Assembly: GCA_016718505.1 (NCBI GenBank)
Contig: JADKDE010000002.1
Coordinates: forward strand, 496,001 to 560,000
Source: Saprospiraceae bacterium
GTDB taxonomy: Bacteria > Bacteroidota > Bacteroidia > Chitinophagales > Saprospiraceae
Reading direction: 5' to 3'
DNA length: 64,000 nt
Part shown: positions 16,908 through 25,334 of the stretch, piece after piece
Layout of the letters: each line of letters opens with the position of its first letter
Position numbering within the stretch: position 1 is the first letter of the stretch
Notes under the pieces: generated by a model
Database searches by the model: none
Told to the model about the DNA's origin: nothing
Seen by the model: the letters and a program-made list of their open reading frames with translations, nothing else
Made by a program: the position numbers and the translations under genes

Positions 16908-18686
16908 TTAATAGCCTGAGTTTGGATTTCCGCTATACTTATTGCCTCCTCTAGAAGACTGAGGAGAATTAGAACCAGCTTTACCGTCAGGTCTAGCCAT
17001 TTCTGAATCACCACTGTTAGCAACTCTGAACTCAACTCTACGGTTAAGATATTGTTGCATTTCCTTATTCTTAGCAATAGAATGACTATCAGCTAGACCA
17101 GGAATAAGAGGACTTTCTTCACCAGCATATTGGATGATAAATCTTTCTCTAGGGAAAGAATATTTAGACATTAAATATTCAACAGCTGCATTAGCTCTTT
17201 CCCAAGACAATATTCTATTGTAAGTACTAGGTAATCTAACATCTGTGTTACCAGTAACTACGATATTAGTGTTAGGATATTTCTTCATTACTGTAGCAAC
17301 ATGATGTAATTGACCATAGAATTCTGGCTTTACATAATATTTGTCCAAATCGAAGTGAATCATAGGCAACCACCAGTCACCGCTAATATTTGACATACCA
17401 ACACCGCCTTTAGCGTTTAATTTGTCATCGATTATCTTATTAACTTCAGGTTCAGTAAGATTTTTAGGAATAACTGCTACACCTTTTTCATCAATTCTGA
17501 ATCCTGGTGGAGAATAAGGCTCATCGTCTTTGTAATCTTGTAAACCATCTTTGTCTGAATCTAAAGCAACACCTTTAGTATCAACTGGAGCACCTTTTTC
17601 AGTGTTTTTCTCTTGGTCTAACATATCTATTACACCATCTCCATCAGTATCTGTCAAATCAAACTTAGGTCTTTGCTTTAACTCAGCGATATCGTTCATA
17701 GCTGCATCAATTGGATTCAACCAATACAAAGGTTCAGTTTTCTTATCAAAATTACCAATATTGAAAGCAAATCTTAGATTTGTGTAGTGAGCAATATCAG
17801 TATCATTTGACTGATCTTCAACGGTCCTGTATCTGTGACTATCTAACAAATCGTTATCAGCGATAGATACTTGGTGTTCAAGTCCAAGATTAAATCTCTT
17901 ACCGAATTTTCTAGAAACACCGATACCTCCTTGAAATTCAGGGTGGATATTGGTTTTGTCGCTAAATCTAAAGATAGCTACTTTCTTAAATGCTTCTGTT
18001 TCATAGTTGCCATCTAAAATAGCTTTTACATCTTTCTTTATTTGCTTTCTACCTGCTTTGGTATTAACGTCATTTGTGTTTACGCTTGAAAAATCATATG
18101 GCTTTCCAGATCCATCAAGCAAGTCCAACATCGTTTTATTATTGTTAAGACCTAGTCCTATAAAGGCATATGCATTCCACTTATTTCTTTCTTTGTGGAA
18201 AAGTAAATTGCCAATATTGGCAATCATCTGAACTGATCCATACATATAGGTAATTTGGTAGTTTCTAAAATACCTGTTACCTGTAATAATATTAGCTGCT
18301 GTTGGATTATCCAATCTAATAACTGCAGGATCTGAAGGTTGAGGGTCAAGACCTTTAGCTTTGCCATACATCGCATCCAATCGTAATGAAAAGATATAAT
18401 TTACAGCTTTTCTTAGGTGTAATCCAACTCCGAAACCAGCTGGTTGCTTAGGATCCACATCACCATCGACCATAAAATGTCCAGCGTGAATACCAAGTTC
18501 CCACATGTTTTTAGGCTTTGCAGAATACTTGTATTGACCTGTACGCCATTTTTTGTTCTGATCTGAATCAACGGTCATTTCATCTTTAATGTTAGGTGTT
18601 TTGAACGCATCATTCTGCGAAAACACCCACTGATTAGCCATCAAGGCCAATCCTAATAGTCCAATTGTTTTGAATTTTTTAATCAT
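16908..18686 (-). CDS. OmpA-family outer-membrane protein with calcium-type repeats
   Basis: 592 residues from the ATG at 18686, which gives the signal peptide ending Val-Phe-Ser-Gln; a longer reading to 18740 has no purpose. Order: beta-barrel of about 300 residues; thrombospondin type 3-like Asp repeats (Asp-Thr-Asp-Gly-Asp-Gly-Val and Asp-Ser-Asp-Lys-Asp-Gly-Leu); OmpA peptidoglycan-binding domain (about 450-570); a Gly/Ser/Asn/Pro-rich tail. The usual Gly-His-Thr-Asp of the OmpA domain is Gly-Asn-Thr-Asp here, while the Asp and the later Ser-x-x-Arg-Ala are kept. Likely an abundant, structural porin tying the outer membrane to the wall. Strong promoter at 18738-18768, terminator at 16854-16888: monocistronic. 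Confidence 0.93.
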   Translation of the reverse strand: MIKKFKTIGLLGLALMANQWVFSQNDAFKTPNIKDEMTVDSDQNKKWRTGQYKYSAKPKNMWELGIHAGHFMVDGDVDPKQPAGFGVGLHLRKAVNYIFSLRLDAMYGKAKGLDPQPSDPAVIRLDNPTAANIITGNRYFRNYQITYMYGSVQMIANIGNLLFHKERNKWNAYAFIGLGLNNNKTMLDLLDGSGKPYDFSSVNTNDVNTKAGRKQIKKDVKAILDGNYETEAFKKVAIFRFSDKTNIHPEFQGGIGVSRKFGKRFNLGLEHQVSIADNDLLDSHRYRTVEDQSNDTDIAHYTNLRFAFNIGNFDKKTEPLYWLNPIDAAMNDIAELKQRPKFDLTDTDGDGVIDMLDQEKNTEKGAPVDTKGVALDSDKDGLQDYKDDEPYSPPGFRIDEKGVAVIPKNLTEPEVNKIIDDKLNAKGGVGMSNISGDWWLPMIHFDLDKYYVKPEFYGQLHHVATVMKKYPNTNIVVTGNTDVRLPSTYNRILSWERANAAVEYLMSKYSFPRERFIIQYAGEESPLIPGLADSHSIAKNKEMQQYLNRRVEFRVANSGDSEMARPDGKAGSNSPQSSRGGNKYSGNPNSGY

Positions 18687-18737
18687 AGGGATATTTTTAA
18701 ATACTGTTATTGATAATAATGTTATTCTACACAAGAG

Positions 18738-18768
18738 CAAAGGTAATTATAAATTTTATAAAAACAAA
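18738..18768 (-). promoter_or_regulatory. Promoter of the OmpA-family gene
   Basis: Both Bacteroidota elements are exact on the minus strand: TTTG (plus 18765-18768), 19 bases, then TACCTTTG (plus 18738-18745). The predicted transcript would start near 18732, leaving a leader of about 46 bases before the ATG at 18686. Confidence 0.8.
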
Positions 18769-18912
18769 TGTTTAGCGTACATTTTTGAAATTTTCTTATA
18801 TTTAGGAAAGAATTTTAACTGTTATACTTGATTTATTCTAAATTTGGACTTCGTACTATTATTAAAGTCACCAAACTAAGTACACTAGATTACTTAGTAA
18901 GAACGATGAAAA

Positions 18913-19854
18913 ATGAAATTCGCTGCTTTTGTTGATGAAAATGATGCATTATTTTCGATTAAGGATTATGTCTTATCTCTCCGAAATGTCGGGGATTTCT
19001 CACTTATTGTGGATAGTGCAGACAATTTTACGAGTAAAGTAATTCCATTTCTAGAAAATAATTTAAATTCTTTGGTATTTATTTTTTGTTCAGATCCTTC
19101 TAGGCTTATAAAACAGCTAAAGGTAGTTTCAAAATATCTCAAAATAAGTGACGACAAAGTTATTGCCTCACAGAATGACTTGATTGCCAGATTGTCATTT
19201 GATTTGAAGATGGAAGAATCTAAGAAAAAAAAATCAAGTTTGGATAAACTTATAGGTACACAGACTCATAAATTATTGGATCTAGGTTCATTAACTGATT
19301 ACGTTCATTATCCTTTAAGTAGTATTCGTTATGAAAATTCCGTTTTGGAGCCTTTGGCGCGAGATGCTTCTTTTGGAATTATTGATTTTAATTCTGTTAA
19401 AATCTCAGAGTTTAATGCTTCGATTTCAGCTAGCTCTAGTGGATTTACTTGTGAGGAGATTTGTACCGTCGCTTCAACTTTTGCTCAGAGCCCAAATATG
19501 AAAATTATCAGTTTTACAGGATTTAGGAAACCATTAGAAGGGTTTTCAAGCACCGATATTAATTTTTTAGGTCAGGTTTGTTGGTATGCAATGAATGGGA
19601 CCCATTACAGAGTTCCAGAGGATCCTAATGATGGATTAGAAGGTTTTGATCGATTTACCCCAGTAGATCTAGAATATTTTGATGGAATTTTAGAATTTAT
19701 AAAAAGTAAAAAAACTGGAAAATGGTGGGTACATATTAAGGACAAACGAAACTTTTTTATACCCTGTTCTTTCATTGAGTATAAAGCTATGAATAATAAC
19801 GAATGGGATGATCAGTGGCTTAACCGGATCAACGCCCATATTTCAGCAAATTAA
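18913..19854 (+). CDS. Arginase/formimidoylglutamase-like protein without metal ligands
   Basis: 313 residues. The C-terminal third matches the Bacteroidota arginase-family (formimidoylglutamase-like) pattern: Leu-Gly-Gln-Val-Cys-Trp-Tyr-Ala-Met-Asn-Gly, then Lys-Ser-x-x-Thr-Gly-Lys-Trp-Trp-Val, Phe-Ile-Pro-Cys-Ser-Phe-x-x-Tyr-Lys-Ala and a final Trp-x-x-Gln-Trp. The upstream segment Ile-Ile-Asp-Phe-Asn-Ser-Val-Lys-Ile-Ser-Glu-Phe-Asn-Ala sits where active enzymes have Ser-Phe-Asp-(Ile)-Asp. I see no Gly-Gly-Asp-His, no Asp-Ala-His-x-Asp and no Ser-x-Asp-x-Asp, so both manganese sites appear lost. Inference: a diverged, probably non-catalytic ureohydrolase fold. It overlaps or abuts hemW. Family placement comes from recall of the C-terminal pattern, so moderate confidence. 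Confidence 0.6.
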   Translation: MKFAAFVDENDALFSIKDYVLSLRNVGDFSLIVDSADNFTSKVIPFLENNLNSLVFIFCSDPSRLIKQLKVVSKYLKISDDKVIASQNDLIARLSFDLKMEESKKKKSSLDKLIGTQTHKLLDLGSLTDYVHYPLSSIRYENSVLEPLARDASFGIIDFNSVKISEFNASISASSSGFTCEEICTVASTFAQSPNMKIISFTGFRKPLEGFSSTDINFLGQVCWYAMNGTHYRVPEDPNDGLEGFDRFTPVDLEYFDGILEFIKSKKTGKWWVHIKDKRNFFIPCSFIEYKAMNNNEWDDQWLNRINAHISAN

Positions 19855-19855
19855 G

Positions 19856-20986
19856 TTGGCAGGGCTGTATCTACATATTCCTTTTTGTCGAAAAGCTTGT
19901 CACTATTGTGATTTTCATTTTTCAACGAATTCCAGTGCGTTGCTATCTATGGTTGAGGCCTTGGGGAGGGAATTAGTATTAAGAAGGGATGAATTGAGCA
20001 GTGACACCATCGAAACCATTTATTTTGGAGGGGGGACGCCTTCTTTACTGGAGGCTAATCATCTAGGATTTTTATTGAATATTATAAGTAAAAATTTTAA
20101 GGTGAGCAGACTTGTGGAGATATCCATTGAATGCAATCCAGAGGACATCATAAATGACGAGCTTCAAGATTTTAAAAAATTAGGTATCAATAGATTGAGC
20201 ATTGGAATTCAAACTTTGGATGATAAGGCTTTGTTGCTTATGAATCGCAATCATGACTCTAAAACAACTCTGCGTGCTTTGGACAAAACTTTGAAGTATG
20301 ATTTTGGTAATCTCAATATCGATTTAATGTATGGAATGCCTGGGGAGACTATTGAAATATGGAAAGAAAACCTTGACCTGATTAATAAATTTTATATCAA
20401 ACACATCTCCTGCTATAACCTTACTGTTGAATCAAGGACAGCGCTGCATCATTTTTTGAAAAAAGGCAAATTGACCATACCAGACGATCAATGGAATAGG
20501 CAAATATTTGAATTAAACAGTTCTTTTTTTGCCGAAAATGGCTATGACCATTATGAAATCTCAAATTTTGCTAAAAAGGATTTTTATAGTTTGCACAATT
20601 CTAATTATTGGCGCGGTGAAAAATACCTAGGGATAGGACCCTCAGCGCACAGTTACGATGGCCAAAATCAACGCAGCTGGAATGTTTCTAACAATGTTAA
20701 ATATCTTTCTGGGATAGAGTGTGGAGTTAGGGATTTTGAGATGGAAGTTTTATCTACTAATAATCGTATAAATGAATTGATTATGATAGGATGCAGAACT
20801 AAGTGGGGAATTGATCTTTCGAAAATAACAGAAATTGATGCTTCGGCTTCCGAAATATTGATCAAACAATTGGAAGTGGAGAATTTGATGGATAGTTTTG
20901 AAGTTAATGATAATTATTTGATTTTAAGAGATGATGCCAAACTTTTTGCAGATCAGATAGCTTCTTCAATATTTTTCACGGATTAA
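19856..20986 (+). CDS. hemW: Radical SAM coproporphyrinogen III oxidase-like protein HemW
   Basis: 376 residues from a TTG at 19856, which yields Met-Ala-Gly-Leu-Tyr-Leu-His-Ile-Pro-Phe-Cys, the standard HemW N-terminus. An ATG at 19808 would add 16 residues and overlap the preceding gene by 47 bases; I prefer TTG but cannot exclude it. The iron-sulfur motif is Cys11-x3-Cys15-x2-Cys18, followed by Tyr-Phe-Gly-Gly-Gly-Thr-Pro-Ser and Glu-Cys-Asn-Pro-Glu. HemW is thought to be a heme chaperone rather than the anaerobic oxidase HemN. The HemN C-terminal domain is present (Leu-Gly-Ile-Gly-Pro-Ser-Ala-His-Ser). Starts one base after the previous stop, implying coupling. Confidence 0.9.
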   Translation: MAGLYLHIPFCRKACHYCDFHFSTNSSALLSMVEALGRELVLRRDELSSDTIETIYFGGGTPSLLEANHLGFLLNIISKNFKVSRLVEISIECNPEDIINDELQDFKKLGINRLSIGIQTLDDKALLLMNRNHDSKTTLRALDKTLKYDFGNLNIDLMYGMPGETIEIWKENLDLINKFYIKHISCYNLTVESRTALHHFLKKGKLTIPDDQWNRQIFELNSSFFAENGYDHYEISNFAKKDFYSLHNSNYWRGEKYLGIGPSAHSYDGQNQRSWNVSNNVKYLSGIECGVRDFEMEVLSTNNRINELIMIGCRTKWGIDLSKITEIDASASEILIKQLEVENLMDSFEVNDNYLILRDDAKLFADQIASSIFFTD

Positions 20987-20996
20987 AAATTATCTT

Positions 20997-21004
20997 TATA
21001 TTTG
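20997..21004 (+). promoter_or_regulatory. Candidate -7 element for the DUF898 gene
   Basis: TATATTTG matches TAnnTTTG exactly, 32 bases before the ATG at 21037. An overlapping TATCTTTA lies at 20991-20998. No clear -33 TTTG. Confidence 0.4.
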
Positions 21005-21036
21005 AAATCCTTTAACCATAAATCTGATATGCCCTG

Positions 21037-21984
21037 ATGAGAAGATTTTATTTTGCCGATACTGGAAATACGTATGCTTTGCCATTCATTTTAAATAGAA
21101 TTTTGACTATTTTGACGCTGTCGCTTTATTATCCATGGGAAAAAGCCGTTCAGTTGAAGTATATTTATAATAATATAATGTTAGATGGAAGTCATTTTGA
21201 TTTTCTAGGTACAGGCAAGGAGATGTTTTATGGCTATTTAAAGCTTTTGGCATTGATAATTTTATTTTATGGAAGCTTTGGGGTATTAATGGCCCTGGAC
21301 CTCACAATTTATGCCATATTGTTTATTTATATAATGACGGCCATTGGATTTATATTTGCAGTTCCTTTTTTTATCCACGGTGGCTTGAGATATAGGTGGG
21401 CAAAAACTCAGTGGAGAGGCATTCATTTTGGGTATAGAGGAGAGCTTAAAGAATTTTTTTATTTGTATGTAAAACACGGATTTTTAACACTTATTACATT
21501 TGGAATTTACTATCCATGGTTCAGGTGTCAAATCCAGAAATACATCACGGGTCATATAAAATTCGGCCACTTGCATTTTGAATTTCGCGGGAAGGGTGAG
21601 GACTATTTTGTCATTTATCTAAAGTTTATTTTATTGATATATATAACTTTAGGGCTATATATTTTTAGATTTTGGCGGAATAATTTTAATTTTTTTACAA
21701 ACAATACTGTTATAATAGATGATGAAAAAGGAGAAAAATACAAGCTTTCGTCAGAAGTTACAGCTTGGGCATTTTTTGAGTTGAAAATTATAAATTTATT
21801 AATTCTCGTTTTTACTTTAGGCCTTGGATTTCCATGGGTTCTGGCGCGAAATATGAGTTTTTTAATTAACAATATCGAAATCCCTGTCAATTTTAGTACG
21901 GATCATATTCGACAAACCGAAACAGATTATAACGATGCGTTGGGTGAGGATGCGATAGATATGTTAGACATTGGCTTTATATAA
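21037..21984 (+). CDS. DUF898 (YjgN-like) membrane protein
   Basis: 315 residues with about six hydrophobic segments. Repeated DUF898 signatures: Phe-Leu-Gly-Thr-Gly-Lys-Glu-Met-Phe-x-Gly-Tyr-Leu-Lys, then Tyr-Tyr-Pro-Trp-Phe-Arg-Cys-Gln-Ile-Gln-Lys-Tyr and Phe-Arg-Gly-Lys-Gly-Glu-Asp-Tyr-Phe, and a late Pro-Trp-Val-Leu-Ala-Arg-Asn. The family is of unknown function. It precedes an M48 peptidase gene by 15 bases, a pairing that recurs in bacteria (DUF898 with a membrane M48 protease), suggesting a shared membrane process. Confidence 0.85.
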   Translation: MRRFYFADTGNTYALPFILNRILTILTLSLYYPWEKAVQLKYIYNNIMLDGSHFDFLGTGKEMFYGYLKLLALIILFYGSFGVLMALDLTIYAILFIYIMTAIGFIFAVPFFIHGGLRYRWAKTQWRGIHFGYRGELKEFFYLYVKHGFLTLITFGIYYPWFRCQIQKYITGHIKFGHLHFEFRGKGEDYFVIYLKFILLIYITLGLYIFRFWRNNFNFFTNNTVIIDDEKGEKYKLSSEVTAWAFFELKIINLLILVFTLGLGFPWVLARNMSFLINNIEIPVNFSTDHIRQTETDYNDALGEDAIDMLDIGFI

Positions 21985-21999
21985 ATAAAGAATCAAATT

Positions 22000-23082
22000 A
22001 TGGCAAAAGGCAAGTACTTTGATGGACTTACTTCTTCTGAACATGAAGCTACAATCAATGCAAGTCTCCAGAGCTTAGGAATAATAATAAGTGACTCTTA
22101 TGGACGACCAAAGTTTCTCAACTGGAATTTGGAAGACATTTCAATCGAATTTAATGAGTTCGCCAAGCGAGTCGAACTTGAAAGTAAAACTGAGCCTGGC
22201 AAAAGCATAGAATTGGAACTCAGCGAATATTTGTCTATCCAAGATCAATTACCAAAGAATTTACGCCTTGACATTCGTCAAAATCCATTTAAAAAATTAT
22301 GGATTTTCGTTGCAATCAGCTTGTTCCTGTTGGCCTTTTTTGTTTTTGGTTATTTTAAAATACTTCCATTTTTGGCCGAAAAAGTGGCAATGAATTTTCC
22401 TGAAAATTATGAAAAGAAGCTAGGTCAAAGCGTTTTTGAAAGTATGAAAAATGACTTGGACATCGACAGTGTCAGAAGCCATGATTTGCAATTGTTTTTT
22501 AATGGTTTGGGATATGATGACCCAAAAAGTGTCAAAGTTTTTTATTCTAAAACGGAGGATATCAATGCTTTTGCGATACCAGGTGGTATCATCGTAGTAC
22601 ATAAGGGATTATTAAATGCTATGAGTGATTATACGGAGCTCCAAGGTGTTTTGGCGCACGAATTTGTTCATATTCAGCTCAAGCATTCACTTCGATTGCT
22701 ATTCAGATCACTGTCAAGTTATCTAGCCATTTCTCTAGTTTTTGGAGATATCAACGGGATTCTTGCCGTTATTATTCAAAATAGCAATGAACTTAGGAGT
22801 TTATCATACTCACGCGCTATGGAAACGGAGGCCGACATAAAAGGGGCTGCCCTCATGGTTGAAAGGGATTTTGATCCAGAAGGTATGATAAAGTTGATGG
22901 AAACGCTCAAGACCCATTCGCCAAAAATGGAATCTGAGGTTCTAAAATACCTCGCGACACACCCTGATTTGGAATTAAGAATTGATAATCTAGAGAAAGC
23001 TTACCCAAATAAGGCTAATACTCTTAATGCAGATTCCTTAATATTCAAAAATATTTTTTTAAATCTGAAAAATGAGCGTTAG
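22000..23082 (+). CDS. M48 family membrane metallopeptidase
   Basis: 360 residues. Cytoplasmic N-terminal domain of about 95 residues, a transmembrane helix at about 100-120, then the peptidase domain. Zinc site His220-Glu-Phe-Val-His224 and the third ligand region Glu-Thr-Glu-Ala-Asp (275-279) are intact. The family includes HtpX/BepA-like proteases acting in envelope quality control. Downstream of DUF898 by 15 bases and overlapping the PBP4-like gene by 11 bases, so a three-gene operon is likely. Confidence 0.92.
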   Translation: MAKGKYFDGLTSSEHEATINASLQSLGIIISDSYGRPKFLNWNLEDISIEFNEFAKRVELESKTEPGKSIELELSEYLSIQDQLPKNLRLDIRQNPFKKLWIFVAISLFLLAFFVFGYFKILPFLAEKVAMNFPENYEKKLGQSVFESMKNDLDIDSVRSHDLQLFFNGLGYDDPKSVKVFYSKTEDINAFAIPGGIIVVHKGLLNAMSDYTELQGVLAHEFVHIQLKHSLRLLFRSLSSYLAISLVFGDINGILAVIIQNSNELRSLSYSRAMETEADIKGAALMVERDFDPEGMIKLMETLKTHSPKMESEVLKYLATHPDLELRIDNLEKAYPNKANTLNADSLIFKNIFLNLKNER

Positions 23083-24467
23083 ACTTTCCATACTATTTCT
23101 CGCTATTGGCTTCCTTTTTAGCTGTTCAACAACAAAAAAACAACAACAAGACTTAGTTTCATCGCCCCAGGTGCCGCAGGTCAAGCTAGATACAGTGATT
23201 GTAATCCAAGATAAAATCGTCCATGATACAGTCGTATTGAGTGAAGAAAACAATGCATGGTATTTGAAATTTCAACCTCAAAATATAAATTTTGGACTAA
23301 GTCTGTACGATCCCAATACTTCCGAGTTTCTGTTGAATCATAGATCAGAAAACCTATTCATCCCAGCGTCGAATACCAAAGTGATTACCTTGCTTTCTTT
23401 GATCAATAACCTTGGAGATTCGATTGCATTTGGAAAATTCTATGTTCAAGACAGCATTTTAAGTATCTGGCCCTTGGGGGATCCTAGTTTTTTAAATCCA
23501 AAATATCACCAGTTCGTTTCGATTGTAGAAAAAATTCGCAAGCCTGAGATTAAGGAAGTCCACATTTACAAGCCAGAAATGGACGATATTTATGGAAAAG
23601 GGTGGCATTGGGATGACTACGCACAGGGATATCAACCAACACTTAGTGTAATGCCCGTTTATAGCAACAAAGTTATTTTTTCTAAGGTAAATGGAATAGC
23701 TAAGACATTGCCTATTATATTTGAATATAAACTGAAATGGGCTGCGAATGACCCTGACATTCCTTTGGTGAATAGAAAATGGAATGAAAATATTTTTACG
23801 GTAGATTTGGCTGCCAAGGACTTTTCTGGGTATGAAATTCCTTTTTTGCCAGAAGATTCTGTATTGAAGGCCATTTTGGAAGATACCCTTAAGGTCAAAG
23901 TTTCTATATTTAGCGACAAAATCATGCCTTTGCAATCTACGATTTGCTATAGTAGCCCTAGAGACTCGATGTTGAAGTGGATGATGCAAGAAAGTGATAA
24001 TTTCATATCTGAACAATTGATAGTTCAGTCTATATTGATGCATTCAGATAAAGTCTCCTTCAAGCAGTTTTACAAGGATTGTGAAGGGACAATTTTATCT
24101 CAATTAAAAGACAAATCGAGATGGGTAGATGGTTCTGGTCTTTCACGTTATAACCTCCAAAGCCCTCGTAATATTATAGCTATCCTTGATACGATTCTTA
24201 AGATCAAAGGGAGGCCCTGGGTGGAAGAAATCTTTGCTGCGGGGGGAATCAACGGCACGCTTAAAAAGAAATACGTATCACCAGAAAATCTTCCCTATGT
24301 TTTTGCAAAATCTGGGACATTAAGCGGGGTACATTGTCTAAGTGGCTACGTGCGAACGAAGACAGGCCGCTTCTTTTTAGTTTTTGTACAATGGATATGT
24401 TGGATCCCCAAAGAGGGTTCAAGACAGCATTGAATCGCTTTTATTGAATATTTATGAAAAATATTGA
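23072..24467 (+). CDS. D-alanyl-D-alanine carboxypeptidase (PBP4/peptidase S13), frameshifted near its 3' end
   Basis: Lipoprotein signal (Leu-Phe-Ser-Cys18) then an S13 domain. Serine triad motifs: Ser100-Asn-Thr-Lys103, Ser-Asp-Asn in Gln-Glu-Ser-Asp-Asn-Phe, and Lys-Ser-Gly-Thr. It trims or cleaves peptidoglycan peptides in the periplasm. The uninterrupted frame stops at 24433 after a nonsensical tail. Adding one A to the CAA at about 24392-24394 restores Val-Gln-Asn-Gly-Tyr-Val-Gly-Ser-Pro-Lys-Arg-Val-Gln-Asp and ends at a TGA at 24465-24467, a far better S13 C-terminus. I give the restored span. Last gene of the DUF898-M48 unit. Confidence 0.88.
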
Positions 24468-24479
24468 CAGCTAAGGTAC

Positions 24480-25328
24480 TTATCGAACGTAAGAGGTATC
24501 TCTAACCATCAAAAAGCCCGTAAAAATTCCCAAAGCATTGGTTGTACCCTGTAAATTTGAATAGATCACCCCTGGTTGACCAAATGGATTTCCATTGTTG
24601 GATACCGCATTTTTTACACTTGATAGAAAATCGAAATAATCTTTGTTGATATGGAGGATGGTATTGTATAATGTATCATTTTTCTCAAATTGAAACCCGC
24701 TGCCAAAGACCAATTTTGTACTGCCCTGCAATATCTGGTCATCAGCCAAGAAATCTTGCTCTGGAATACTGTCTTTTAGACTGTTGAGATTCAACATTCT
24801 TCGATAATAATCTTTGGTGCTAGAGTTGTCTGAAATATAAGTGAGCGCTCTTGCCTTTCGCTCTTGATTAAATTCTATTTTCACCGAATCAATTGCAACC
24901 GGAGCTGAAATTTTGGTCCTAGAGGTTATTGTTTTTCCATCTTGCAGTATTATTTCCAATTCAAATTCGCTGGTGTAATCTGCAGGAACCAATTCTGTAC
25001 TGCTGTAATTATATACTTTCTCATTGATTTGATCCAAGCTGAGCGTATTTGTAAGGACGACTGTTTGATTGCCGAATTTGATTTGAACTTTGGCAGAATC
25101 CTCGAGTATCGAGGCTAATATTCTGGTTAAATCAGAAAAATCCAATTCGGAAAAATATGGACTACTTTTAGTTAACAAAGCCCTGAATGGTTTTCCAGGT
25201 TCAAGATAACATTCCAATATTTTTTGGGATTCGTAGGGTGGAAGCTCCACATTTACATCTTTCTCTAGATTACAACTAGAAAATCCAATGATTGAACCTA
25301 TTAAAAGTATAGATAGTTTTTTAAGCAT
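24480..25328 (-). CDS. DUF4249 lipoprotein, partner of the TonB receptor
   Basis: 282 residues. Lipoprotein signal ending Phe-Ser-Ser-Cys (Cys19), followed by the beta-rich DUF4249 fold with a typical start (Val-Asn-Val-Glu-Leu-Pro-Pro-Tyr) and end (Gly-x-Phe). DUF4249 proteins are almost always encoded directly downstream of a CarboxypepD_reg-type TonB receptor, as here (6 bases), and are thought to be surface lipoproteins assisting uptake of an unknown substrate. Confidence 0.88.
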   Translation of the reverse strand: MLKKLSILLIGSIIGFSSCNLEKDVNVELPPYESQKILECYLEPGKPFRALLTKSSPYFSELDFSDLTRILASILEDSAKVQIKFGNQTVVLTNTLSLDQINEKVYNYSSTELVPADYTSEFELEIILQDGKTITSRTKISAPVAIDSVKIEFNQERKARALTYISDNSSTKDYYRRMLNLNSLKDSIPEQDFLADDQILQGSTKLVFGSGFQFEKNDTLYNTILHINKDYFDFLSSVKNAVSNNGNPFGQPGVIYSNLQGTTNALGIFTGFLMVRDTSYVR

Positions 25329-25334
25329 TTCAAA

